26,138 nucleotides of DNA. It comes from Fusobacteriaceae bacterium (GTDB lineage: Bacteria; Fusobacteriota; Fusobacteriia; Fusobacteriales; Fusobacteriaceae). Location: NCBI GenBank assembly GCA_016938425.1, contig JAFGUR010000220.1:1-26138 (forward strand). Reading direction: 5' to 3'. Position 1 is the first letter of the stretch. Each line of letters opens with the position of its first letter. Position numbers and translations under genes: made by a program. Below, piece after piece: positions 1-6,770 of this stretch. The notes beneath the pieces are model-generated. The model was given only the letters and a program-made list of their open reading frames with translations. It was not told where the DNA came from and did not search any database.

Positions 1-831
1 CATAGATTTAAGTTTTTCTCTAACTTCAGGTAAATAATTAATATCTTTTGCTACTGCATATGCCTTATTATACTCATTTTGTGCATAATATATATTAAAT
101 AGGCTTAACTTAACGTCTTCTCTATTTTCATAGGATAATGCAGCAAAAAAATTATATTCTGCTAACTCATAATTTTTATTATCTGCATAAACTTGACCCA
201 TTTTTATATAATATACTGCATTTTCTGGATAAGTTATTACAGCTTCTTTTAAAAGTTTAATAGCTTCCTCTGTATCATTTTCTTTTAACTTTTTTAAAGC
301 ACCAAAATATAAATCATCTGCTTTCGTTTTTTGCTCCTCAACTAATCTGACATAAGCATATACAGGATATTTTTTTAAGATTTTCCCATATTGTTTATGT
401 GCATATAATACTTTTAAAAAACTATCTGTATAGATTGCCCTGCTATCCATACTATCATAAACAGCTTCTAAAAGTGTTAAGTCCCCTTGCGAAATTAAAT
501 AATTAAATAAATCTTTTTTTATAGGATCTTTTGCTTTCAACAAATCATAAAAAAGTCTAGCAATTGATGCTGCAGAGTCTTTTTTATACCTAAAAAATTC
601 GTCATTAATTAAATTAATGTCAAATCTTTCTCCTGTTTCATACTTTAGCTTAAAATAAAGTAGTTTTGCTTCATCATAGTCTGGCGCCTCATTCAACACC
701 TGTTCTAAACTAAATTTTGCCTGCTCATAAGCTTTACTATCAAATTGTTTTTTAGCATTTTGAAAGTTCTCATAAACATTTGCATTTATATTAAATATTA
801 TTAATATACAAATTAAAAAAAATCTCTTCAT
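1..831 (-). CDS. Secreted TPR-repeat protein (3' end outside window)
   Basis: The reading frame is open from the ATG at 831 to the window edge, 277 codons without a stop, so the C-terminus is missing. It begins MKRFFLICILIIFNINANVY, a typical signal peptide with probable cleavage after the Ala of NINA. The mature part is helical and repetitive. Segments such as AYEQAKFSLEQVLNEAPDYD near residue 36 and EEAIKLLKEAVITYPENAVY around residue 200 have the spacing of tetratricopeptide repeats. TPR proteins scaffold protein-protein contacts; here it would act in the periplasm or at the outer membrane. It starts 23 bp after the RsbV-like gene and probably belongs to the same operon. The exact partner is unknown. 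Confidence 0.8.
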   Translation of the reverse strand, partial: MKRFFLICILIIFNINANVYENFQNAKKQFDSKAYEQAKFSLEQVLNEAPDYDEAKLLYFKLKYETGERFDINLINDEFFRYKKDSAASIARLFYDLLKAKDPIKKDLFNYLISQGDLTLLEAVYDSMDSRAIYTDSFLKVLYAHKQYGKILKKYPVYAYVRLVEEQKTKADDLYFGALKKLKENDTEEAIKLLKEAVITYPENAVYYIKMGQVYADNKNYELAEYNFFAALSYENREDVKLSLFNIYYAQNEYNKAYAVAKDINYLPEVREKLKSM

Positions 832-854
832 AATTTTCTATCCTCACTGGATTA

Positions 855-1202
855 TTAATTAAAGCTATTTAATGCTTCATCCTCTGTTTCAAATATTTGG
901 AATAATTCATCTAATCCAACCATTTCAAATATATTTGTAATATGGTCGTTCAAATTAACTAATTTTATATCTCCATTTTTTTCTCTTATTTCTTTAAGTC
1001 TTCCTCTAATTATTCCCATTGCTAAAGAATTTATATGAGACAACCCTTCAAAATCTAGTATAAAATAACTTTTATCTAGTTCCATTAATTTTATGAGTCT
1101 ATCTTTTAATTGAGGTGCTACCAGAGCGTCTAATTCCCCACTTACCCTTAATATAACAACTCCATTTTTTTCTTCTTCAATTATTTCAAAGTTAGTTACC
1201 AT
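855..1202 (-). CDS. Anti-sigma factor antagonist, STAS domain (RsbV/SpoIIAA-like)
   Basis: This 115-residue protein is a single STAS domain. It opens with the usual strand pattern (VVILRVSGELDALVAPQLKD, residues 15-34) and has the central strand FILDFEGLSHINSLAMG. In SpoIIAA/RsbV the kinase phosphorylates a serine within Asp-Ser-x-Gly; here the matching residues are Asn58-Ser59, so the serine remains but the preceding acid is amidated. In known partner-switch systems the unphosphorylated antagonist binds the RsbW kinase and frees its target. The ATG directly follows the kinase stop codon (TAAATG) and has a GGGAGG ribosome site. The order kinase then antagonist is the reverse of the Bacillus arrangement. 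No sigma factor lies nearby, so the regulated target is unknown. Confidence 0.85.
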   Translation of the reverse strand: MVTNFEIIEEEKNGVVILRVSGELDALVAPQLKDRLIKLMELDKSYFILDFEGLSHINSLAMGIIRGRLKEIREKNGDIKLVNLNDHITNIFEMVGLDELFQIFETEDEALNSFN

Positions 1203-1598
1203 TTATATTTTTCCTCCCTCTATATATTTAAATACTCTTATCATTAAACCTTTTTCTTTTTTTATCATTTCTATTCCATCAACTATTTTTCTGACAATAT
1301 TAAGGCCCATTCCTCCTTCTTCTTTACTGTTACCTTCACCTTGAAATCCAATTCCAAAGTCTTCTACTTCCATAGTAACTTTTTTGTCTTCTTTCAAAAC
1401 TTTAACTATTAAAGAGTTCTTTTCGCCATAATTATATCCATGCTCAACAGCATTAGTTGCTAACTCATCTACTACTGATAAAATTTGGAATATATCTCTA
1501 TCACTTACATTCTCTATTTCTAAATAATGTTTTACTGTGTTTCTAACAAGAGACATTAGTTTTAATGATGATGGTACTTTTAAAACAATTCCATCCAT
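1203..1598 (-). CDS. Serine kinase / anti-sigma factor, HATPase_c_2 (RsbW-like)
   Basis: A GHKL-type ATPase of 131 residues, the partner-switch kinase expected to act on the adjacent STAS protein. The N-box (VVDELATNAVEHGY), the G1 box (DFGIGF) and the G2 box (GGMGLNIV) are all intact, so ATP binding and serine kinase activity are plausible. A longer in-frame reading begins at 1619, but AAAGGTG sits six to seven bases before the ATG at 1598 and the upstream lipoprotein gene stops at 1603, which favours the shorter start. It is tightly packed between the lipoprotein gene and the antagonist. In Firmicutes such kinases bind sigma-B or sigma-F. Here the client is not visible and could be another protein. 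Confidence 0.86.
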   Translation of the reverse strand: MDGIVLKVPSSLKLMSLVRNTVKHYLEIENVSDRDIFQILSVVDELATNAVEHGYNYGEKNSLIVKVLKEDKKVTMEVEDFGIGFQGEGNSKEEGGMGLNIVRKIVDGIEMIKKEKGLMIRVFKYIEGGKI

Positions 1599-1602
1599 AT
1601 TT

Positions 1603-2106
1603 TCACCTTTTCTCATCAAATGATTTTATTACCCAATTATCATTAATATATTCCATTACAAACTCAATATACATGCTTTCATCATGTAAATTAACTATTG
1701 TTAATTCTTTTAAACTCATATCTATAAAATCTCTTTTTGCTACATAAAATTTTACATTACTAAAATCATATTCTTTCAGTTTTTTATACCTAAAAGAACT
1801 TATAGTATCTAACTTTACATATGAATCTAGACTTGTAAAATCCCCTGTTAATAATGATTCTTTCAATATATTTTCTAATTCATATAATTTTTCCAATTTC
1901 TCTTTTCTTTCATTAATTATATTAATATAAGTCTCTTTTTCTGTATCAGATAAATTCATTATCATCTCTTCAGCATTCTCTAAATCCCATATTCTTATTT
2001 TTTCATCTATCTCTCTATGTGATTTGTTTGTTTTTTGAACAGATTCAAGACTTGTACAAGAAATTAATAAAATGCTAAGAATTAAAAAAAATCCTAATTT
2101 TTTCAA
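1603..2106 (-). CDS. Putative lipoprotein, first gene of the partner-switch operon
   Basis: A 167-residue protein with a lipoprotein signal: MKKLGFFLILSILLISCTS, lipobox LLISC, lipidated Cys17. The rest is hydrophilic and Lys/Glu-rich, helical in the first half. The C-terminal half (from about residue 90) looks like alternating strands ending in DNWVIKSFDEKR, which resembles small NTF2-like domains, but I do not assign a family. The start is TTG at 2106 behind AGGAGG with a rather long spacer. A good promoter lies at 2140-2168. It is followed after four bases by the RsbW-like kinase, so a surface lipoprotein is co-expressed with a cytoplasmic partner-switch module. Confidence 0.75.
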   Translation of the reverse strand: MKKLGFFLILSILLISCTSLESVQKTNKSHREIDEKIRIWDLENAEEMIMNLSDTEKETYINIINERKEKLEKLYELENILKESLLTGDFTSLDSYVKLDTISSFRYKKLKEYDFSNVKFYVAKRDFIDMSLKELTIVNLHDESMYIEFVMEYINDNWVIKSFDEKR

Positions 2107-2139
2107 TGTTATAATTACCTCCTAGCATAAGTTATTACT

Positions 2140-2168
2140 AGTTTAACACATTATTTTTAAATTATCAA
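2140..2168 (-). promoter_or_regulatory. Sigma-70-type promoter for the lipoprotein-RsbW-RsbV operon
   Basis: Read on the minus strand: -35 TTGATA (2163-2168), a 17-bp spacer and -10 TAAACT (2140-2145), about 35 bp before the TTG start of the lipoprotein gene. It lies in the short gap after miaA, where no clear terminator hairpin is visible. Confidence 0.6.
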
Positions 2169-2171
2169 GTT

Positions 2172-3074
2172 TTAAATATTTTTTAAATTTTCCAAGATTT
2201 CTTTTATAATTTTTTCTTGCGTTATTTGGCCTAAATCAAACCATTTATACTTTTTATCTCTTCTAAACCATGTCAACTGTCTTTTAGCATAATGTCTTGA
2301 TTCTTTTTGAATCAACTCTATAGCTTCTTCTAAAGTTATTTGACTATTGAAATATTGAAATAGTTCCTTATAACCAATTGCTTTTATATTTTCAAGTTGA
2401 TTTTTATATTTATCATATATTCCCCTAGCTTCTTCTATAAGTCCTTGTTCTATCATGATTTTAACTCTTTCATTTATTCTACAATATAAAAGTTTTCTAT
2501 CTCTATCTAATCCAATTTTTAAAAAATTATAATTATTACCTTTTATATTTTTCTTATTTAGTACACTAAATTTTTCTCCTGTTATTTCACAAACTTCTAA
2601 AGCTCTTTCAATTTTTACTCTATTATTAAAATGGATTCCCTCTGCTCCTTCAGAATCCAATTCTAATAACTTTTTGTAAAGAATTTCTGTTTCTATATTT
2701 TTTATTTTTTCTCTAAACTTACTATTTGCTGGAGGCAATTTTGACAATCCCTCTGTTATTGCATCAATATACAACCCTGTTCCACCTACAAATACAACAT
2801 TTTTATTTTCTTTTTCCAAATTATTAAGCAAATTGTTTACCTCTACATAATAATCTCCAACACTATATTTATCAATAGGATCTATAATATCCATCATATA
2901 ATGACGTATCCCATTTTTTTCTTCTTCTTTAATTTTTGCAGTTCCAATGTCCATTTCTTTGTAAATTTGCATAGAATCACAATTTACTATAACTGCGTCT
3001 AAAATTTTTGCCAGTTTAATTGACAACTCTGTTTTCCCTACCCCTGTAGGTCCACCAATAACTATTCCTACCAT
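2172..3074 (-). CDS. miaA: tRNA dimethylallyltransferase
   Basis: MiaA transfers a dimethylallyl group to N6 of A37 in tRNAs that read UNN codons, the first step of ms2i6A formation, in the cytoplasm. The 300-residue protein has the P-loop GGPTGVGKTE at its N-terminus, the DSMQIYKEMDIGTAK substrate segment, GGTGLYIDA, and the C-terminal KRQLTWFRRD region typical of the family. Its length is normal. A longer frame reaches a TTG at 3104, but that codon lies in the loop of a terminator hairpin. The ATG at 3074 has GGAG seven bases upstream and gives the standard N-terminus. obgE is just upstream and probably supplies readthrough transcription. Confidence 0.96.
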   Translation of the reverse strand: MVGIVIGGPTGVGKTELSIKLAKILDAVIVNCDSMQIYKEMDIGTAKIKEEEKNGIRHYMMDIIDPIDKYSVGDYYVEVNNLLNNLEKENKNVVFVGGTGLYIDAITEGLSKLPPANSKFREKIKNIETEILYKKLLELDSEGAEGIHFNNRVKIERALEVCEITGEKFSVLNKKNIKGNNYNFLKIGLDRDRKLLYCRINERVKIMIEQGLIEEARGIYDKYKNQLENIKAIGYKELFQYFNSQITLEEAIELIQKESRHYAKRQLTWFRRDKKYKWFDLGQITQEKIIKEILENLKNI

Positions 3075-3090
3075 TCCAAATCTCCATTCT

Positions 3091-3113
3091 AAAAAAGGAC
3101 TCAAAGAGCCCTT
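3091..3113 (-). terminator. Hairpin terminator between obgE and miaA
   Basis: On the minus strand AAGGGCTC pairs with GAGTCCTT (8 bp, one G-T wobble, 3-nt loop) and is followed by further T residues, six in all counting the stem end. It starts 6 bp after the obgE stop and ends 16 bp before the miaA ATG, so it could reduce rather than abolish miaA transcription. Confidence 0.7.
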
Positions 3114-3119
3114 CTTAAT

Positions 3120-4403
3120 TTATTCTACAAATTCAAACTCAATATCGTCAATTCTAATGACATCTCCATCTTCTACCCCTGCTTTATACAATTCTTCTTC
3201 TAAACCAAGTTTTCTAAGCATATACATAAAACTATCTAATCCTTCATCTCCACTAAATACATAAGTATTCAAAACATTTTCAACAATTTTACCTTTTACA
3301 TTGAAAACGCCTTCTTCATCTTGTTCAATTAACCAATCTGGAAGATTTGGGTTATGTAATCTAAATACACTATTTATATTTTCTTCTATCTCTAAAGGTT
3401 CTCTCTCAATTCCATTTAATTCTTCTAAAGTTTTCCATAAAATTTCCTTTAGTCCATCATTAAATAAAACAGAAATAGGGTAAATCTCAAAACCTTTATC
3501 TTGAATATATTTCTTAAATTTTTCATAATTTTCTTGATCATATAATAAATCCATTTTATTTGCTAAAACTATTTGTTTTTTATTTGCCAATTTTTCACTA
3601 AATTTAGCGAGCTCATTATTAATTTTTTCAAAATCCTCTATTGGTTCTCTTCCTTCAAGGCCTGAAACGTCAACTATATGATAAATCATTTTACATCTTT
3701 CTATATGTTTTAAAAATTTATCTCCTAGTCCTACTCCTTCATGAGCTCCTTCTATTAATCCTGGAATATCTGCAATAACAAAAGATTTTCCCTCATCTAA
3801 TTTTACCATACCTAATTTAGGTGTCAGTGTTGTAAAGTGATAGTTTGCAACTTTTGATTTAGCTGCTGACACTTTGTTTATAAAACTTGATTTTCCTACA
3901 CTAGGGTATCCGACTAAAGCAACATCCGCTAATAATTTCAACTCCATTTTAACTTTTATTTCTTTCCCTAACTTCCCTTTTCCTGCTAATTTAGGAGTTC
4001 TTCTTATAGAATTCTTAAAAACCTCATTCCCAAGTCCTCCTCTTCCTCCTCTTAACAAAGTTTTTTCTTCTCCAACTGTGTCTAAGTCAAGGATTAGTTT
4101 ATCTGTTTCATAATCTCTAATCATTGTCCCAACAGGAACTTTAATTATTAGATCTTCTCCTGTTTTCCCAAACATTCTTTTTTTAGCTCCATTTTCTCCA
4201 TTTTGAGCTTGAAAAACTTTTTTAAATTTAAAATCTAATAGAGTATTTATGTTATTATCTGCAACAAAAATAACATTTCCTCCATTTCCACCGTTTCCTC
4301 CATCTGGTCCTCCAAATTGAGTATTTTTATCTCTATAAAAAGTGGCAGCTCCATCTCCACCATTCCCAGCTTTAACTGTTATTACAACCTCATCTATAAA
4401 CAT
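3120..4403 (-). CDS. obgE: Obg-family GTPase (ribosome assembly)
   Basis: Obg/CgtA is an essential GTPase that binds the 50S subunit during assembly. The 427-residue product shows the three family domains in order: the glycine-rich Obg fold (AGNGGDGAATF, GGPDGGNGGNGG), the G domain with P-loop GYPSVGKSS, switch TTLTP, DIPGLIEGAHEGVGLG and NKMD, and a C-terminal OCT domain (FNVKGKIVENV to the end). The ATG at 4403 has GGGAGG at good spacing; an upstream in-frame start at 4421 would add six residues without support. It has its own probable promoter (4549-4578), separate from rpmA, and is followed by a hairpin and miaA. Confidence 0.97.
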   Translation of the reverse strand: MFIDEVVITVKAGNGGDGAATFYRDKNTQFGGPDGGNGGNGGNVIFVADNNINTLLDFKFKKVFQAQNGENGAKKRMFGKTGEDLIIKVPVGTMIRDYETDKLILDLDTVGEEKTLLRGGRGGLGNEVFKNSIRRTPKLAGKGKLGKEIKVKMELKLLADVALVGYPSVGKSSFINKVSAAKSKVANYHFTTLTPKLGMVKLDEGKSFVIADIPGLIEGAHEGVGLGDKFLKHIERCKMIYHIVDVSGLEGREPIEDFEKINNELAKFSEKLANKKQIVLANKMDLLYDQENYEKFKKYIQDKGFEIYPISVLFNDGLKEILWKTLEELNGIEREPLEIEENINSVFRLHNPNLPDWLIEQDEEGVFNVKGKIVENVLNTYVFSGDEGLDSFMYMLRKLGLEEELYKAGVEDGDVIRIDDIEFEFVE

Positions 4404-4425
4404 TATTGCCTCCCTTATCAAACTA

Positions 4426-4488
4426 GTTAATAATTAGTAATTAGTAGTTAGTAATTAAATATTAACTTCTACCTATTAATTACTAATT
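4426..4488. repeat. AT-rich inverted/direct repeat in the obgE leader
   Basis: Short TTAGTAATTA-type units are repeated between 4432 and 4457. A perfect 12-bp inverted repeat pairs AATTAGTAATTA (4432-4443) with TAATTACTAATT (4477-4488). The transcript of obgE would carry this as a weak AU-rich hairpin in its leader. No protein is encoded. Confidence 0.6.
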
Positions 4489-4548
4489 TATTTGTTTTTT
4501 TCTCTCTATATATAAATCTACTGCTCAGCCATATAAAAGCATTTATTT

Positions 4549-4578
4549 ATTATATTTGTTATACCTAAGTAATTCCAA
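4549..4578 (-). promoter_or_regulatory. Probable obgE promoter
   Basis: On the minus strand: -35 TTGGAA (4573-4578), an 18-bp spacer and a perfect -10 TATAAT (4549-4554). It lies just past the rpmA terminator and would give a leader of about 140 nt before obgE. Confidence 0.55.
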
Positions 4579-4594
4579 AATTTAAATTTTAAGA

Positions 4595-4620
4595 GAAAAA
4601 ATCCCAGCAGAAGCCGGGAT
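4595..4620 (-). terminator. Rho-independent terminator of rplU-prp-rpmA
   Basis: On the minus strand ATCCCGGC pairs with GCTGGGAT (8 bp, one wobble, TTCT loop), followed by six T residues. It begins 5 bp after the rpmA stop codon. Confidence 0.9.
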
Positions 4621-4625
4621 TAGAA

Positions 4626-4904
4626 TTATTTAGCGTAAACTGAAATTTTCTTTTTATCTTTTCCAAGTCTTTCAAACTTTACTACACCATCTATTAAAGC
4701 GAATAAAGTGAAATCTTTTCCAGTTCCCATATTGTTTCCAGCGTGGAATTTGTTTCCTCTTTGTCTAACAATAATACTTCCTGCTGTAACTTCTTGTCCA
4801 TCGTATCTTTTAACACCTAAATACTTAGCGTTAGAGTCTCTTCCATTTTTTACTGACCCTTGCCCTTTTTTACTTGCAAATAATTGTAAGTTTAAAGTTA
4901 ACAT
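4626..4904 (-). CDS. rpmA: 50S ribosomal protein L27, with Prp-cleaved N-terminal extension
   Basis: L27 lies near the peptidyl-transferase centre of the large subunit. The 92-residue product begins MLTLNLQLFASKKGQGSVKN. The first nine residues form the extension, known in Firmicutes and Fusobacteria, that the Prp protease removes after Phe9 so that Ala10 starts the mature protein. The rest is standard L27 (DSNAKYLGVKRYDGQ, IIVRQRGNKFHAG). The ribosome site AGGAGG lies inside the end of prp, only 2 bp separate the two genes, and a terminator follows. The presence of both the extension and the protease gene makes processing very likely. Confidence 0.97.
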   Translation of the reverse strand: MLTLNLQLFASKKGQGSVKNGRDSNAKYLGVKRYDGQEVTAGSIIVRQRGNKFHAGNNMGTGKDFTLFALIDGVVKFERLGKDKKKISVYAK

Positions 4905-4906
4905 AA

Positions 4907-5284
4907 TTATAAATCCTCCTTTTCAATAATTTTCAAATTTTCAGGGTATTGAAGTTCAATTTCCCTAAGCATAATAAGAAGTGTTTCCATCAAAGTTTCA
5001 ATTTGAACTTTTTTATCTTCTACCATCTTATTATAAATTTCTGAGGATATATCTGCATTTTTATCTTTCATCTCCAAGTCTAAATACAAAAAACCTGTGT
5101 CATTATTTATTCCTAAATGACATGGAACTTTTAAATAATTAATAATTCCAAAGGCTGTTTGTTGACTTGCAGCTGATATTCCCGCACATACAATATCCTC
5201 TCCTATTGAAGCATGACCTGTGTGACCATGACCGTAAAATTTTACAATTCTACCGTTTTTTCTTTCAAAAGTAAAAGTAGTCAT
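4907..5284 (-). CDS. prp: Ribosomal-processing cysteine protease Prp
   Basis: Prp (YsxB family) cleaves the N-terminal extension of L27. The 125-residue protein has the conserved GHTGHASIGEDIVCAGISA segment, in which His24 and Cys33 match the catalytic pair of the family, and the small alpha/beta fold is of normal length. It sits between rplU and rpmA, its usual place. The ATG at 5284 has no recognisable Shine-Dalgarno sequence and follows the rplU stop by 5 bp, so translation is probably coupled to rplU. Low, coupled synthesis would suit a processing enzyme; that is inference. Confidence 0.93.
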   Translation of the reverse strand: MTTFTFERKNGRIVKFYGHGHTGHASIGEDIVCAGISAASQQTAFGIINYLKVPCHLGINNDTGFLYLDLEMKDKNADISSEIYNKMVEDKKVQIETLMETLLIMLREIELQYPENLKIIEKEDL

Positions 5285-5289
5285 AGGAA

Positions 5290-5601
5290 TTATGCTTCGA
5301 TTGATTTAATTTCAATCTGAGTGAATAATTGTCTGTGTCCAATTTTTCTAGCAGAAGCTTTTTTAGGTTTATATTTAAAGTTTACAACTTTTTTACCTTT
5401 ACCTTGAGCCACAACAGTTGCTATAACTTTTGCTCCTTCTACTAAAGGCGCTCCAACTTTAACTTCTCCATCTTTTGACACTAATAATACTTCTTCTAAC
5501 ACAACTTCTTGGTTAACTTCAGCATTAAGTTTTTCTATTCTTAATTTTTCTCCTAGTGCTACTTTGTACTGTTTTCCTCCAGTTTTTATAACTGCGTACA
5601 T
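5290..5601 (-). CDS. rplU: 50S ribosomal protein L21
   Basis: L21 binds 23S rRNA in the large subunit. The 103-residue protein starts MYAVIKTGGKQYKVALG and ends with the basic KYKPKKASARKIGHRQLFT region, both diagnostic. A GTG nine bases upstream is in frame but is part of the ribosome site AGGAGGTG; the ATG at 5601 has correct spacing and gives the canonical N-terminus. It is the first gene of rplU-prp-rpmA, driven by a strong promoter at 5675-5703 through a leader of about 65 nt. Confidence 0.97.
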   Translation of the reverse strand: MYAVIKTGGKQYKVALGEKLRIEKLNAEVNQEVVLEEVLLVSKDGEVKVGAPLVEGAKVIATVVAQGKGKKVVNFKYKPKKASARKIGHRQLFTQIEIKSIEA

Positions 5602-5674
5602 GTAGTTCACCTCCTAAAATTTTTTCGCTAAATCAGGTTGCTGAAAACCCGTATTTATGCGTATAACAAGGTTT

Positions 5675-5703
5675 ATTCTATCATTATTATCTTAGTATGT
5701 CAA
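5675..5703 (-). promoter_or_regulatory. Strong promoter of rplU-prp-rpmA
   Basis: On the minus strand: perfect -35 TTGACA (5698-5703), a 17-bp spacer and -10 TAGAAT (5675-5680). It starts 6 bp beyond the stop of the RnfA-like gene. The leader contains a small possible hairpin (GGTT, loop, AACC, at 5637-5650) that might take part in L21 autoregulation, but no known leader motif is certain. Confidence 0.85.
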
Positions 5704-5709
5704 GAAGTT

Positions 5710-6255
5710 TTAATAACCTGTAAATGCATTGAATATTAATCCAATTAACCCTATGACTAATAGTGTTAGAGCTTCTTTTGATACTATTTCTGGTATTTTT
5801 TTATAAGATAAATTCTTTAAAAGTGGGAAAAGCACATAAAAATTTAAATAATTAAACAATCCTAAAACTATAGTTGCCATGATTTTATAATAATAACTAT
5901 CAAAATTAATATTTAACAAGCCAAGTATCAATATATTATTTATAAAAAAATATAATACTGCATCCACTCGTCTAATAAAATTATTATATGCAACAATCAT
6001 TAAATAACTAGATAAAATCAACAAAATTATATCTGTCATATCGCTAGCAATTAGAAAATTAATTATCAATTTTAGCACTTCAAAAATAAATAAACTACCT
6101 AAAAGTACAATAATAAAATCTAAGCTAACCTTTTCTTTATCCATTTTTTCTTTTTTATTATTTATAAAAAAATTTACTCCTAAATAATACTTGTAAAAGA
6201 AATTTTCTAAGAAAAGAAAAGATAAAATTATATGAATATCTTTTATAAAATTCAT
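5710..6255 (-). CDS. Divergent RnfA-like membrane protein lacking Fe-S cysteines
   Basis: A 181-residue, very hydrophobic protein with about six membrane segments. Its start (HIILSFLFLENFFYKYYLGV) matches the RnfA/NqrE N-terminus, and its end (IPEIVSKEALTLLVIGLIGL, then NAFTGY) matches the RnfA C-terminus with its GL...F..F(S/T)G pattern. In RnfA, two cysteines (in FLGICPFLG and TTNCAVLG contexts) help hold a [2Fe-2S] cluster inside the membrane. Here the aligned segments read YLGVNFFIN and FINNILILG, and the whole protein contains no cysteine. The ATG overlaps the previous stop (ATGA). It is the last gene of the Rnf-like operon. The homology is by eye; the function of a cluster-free RnfA is unknown. 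Confidence 0.72.
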   Translation of the reverse strand: MNFIKDIHIILSFLFLENFFYKYYLGVNFFINNKKEKMDKEKVSLDFIIVLLGSLFIFEVLKLIINFLIASDMTDIILLILSSYLMIVAYNNFIRRVDAVLYFFINNILILGLLNINFDSYYYKIMATIVLGLFNYLNFYVLFPLLKNLSYKKIPEIVSKEALTLLVIGLIGLIFNAFTGY

Positions 6256-6761
6256 TTTTTACCTCTCTTTCTAAAATGATTATTTAAAATAATTGCTAAA
6301 GATATAAAAATAAGTGTTCCTGAATTATTATTTAATATATTTAATCCTTCATAATTTTCAAAAAGCGATATATTAAAAATAGTTCCTCTAACAATTAGTT
6401 CTTTAAACAATCCAATAAAAACAAAGACATTTAAAAAAAACATCAACTCTTTTATCGTTACTTTAAACTTACTTTTTCTGTATTCCAATAAGACTACTGG
6501 AATAACAATCAGTGAATAAAAAAACATTCTTTTACTTAAAGCCCATTCATAATCAATATTCTGAATAAGCCTATAAACTAAAGAACTTAAAAATCCTGTG
6601 AACAGAACTCCAAAAATAACTTCTTTCTCATTATCCCAAAATCTTTTCAAAATAACATTGAAGAATGTAACTACTAAAATAATTACAGCGCAAATTAAAG
6701 TATCAATTGAATTTGGGGTTCCTAAAAGAATTAATATTATTAATAACTGCTTTAAGCTCAT
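6252..6761 (-). CDS. Divergent RnfE-like membrane protein lacking Fe-S cysteines
   Basis: A 169-residue membrane protein with about six hydrophobic segments in the position where rnfE follows rnfG. The N-terminus LLIILILLGTPNSIDTLICA aligns with the RnfE stretch that normally reads LGLCP. The iron-binding cysteine is replaced (LLGTPNSID, residues 12-20), and the second ligand region reads FLNVFVFIGL (109-118) instead of an NC-containing segment. The single Cys24 is not at either place. It is shorter than usual RnfE (about 200 residues or more). It has a good AGGAGG site, follows the D-G fusion by 9 bp and overlaps the RnfA-like gene by 4 bp. Assignment rests on context and weak similarity. 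Confidence 0.6.
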   Translation of the reverse strand: MSLKQLLIILILLGTPNSIDTLICAVIILVVTFFNVILKRFWDNEKEVIFGVLFTGFLSSLVYRLIQNIDYEWALSKRMFFYSLIVIPVVLLEYRKSKFKVTIKELMFFLNVFVFIGLFKELIVRGTIFNISLFENYEGLNILNNNSGTLIFISLAIILNNHFRKRGKK

Positions 6762-6770
6762 TTTATCCTC

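Noticed and set aside
3075..3104. Longer MiaA N-terminus from a TTG at 3104
   Set aside because: The codon lies in the loop of a terminator hairpin, and a better ATG with GGAG is at 3074.
3874..4113. 79-codon plus-strand frame over obgE
   Set aside because: Mirror of the Gly-rich Obg domain and P-loop region; it reads as Pro/Phe/Ser repeats and has no start signals.
4432..4488. CRISPR-like array
   Set aside because: Units are short, AT-rich and without spacers of constant size; no cas genes are present.
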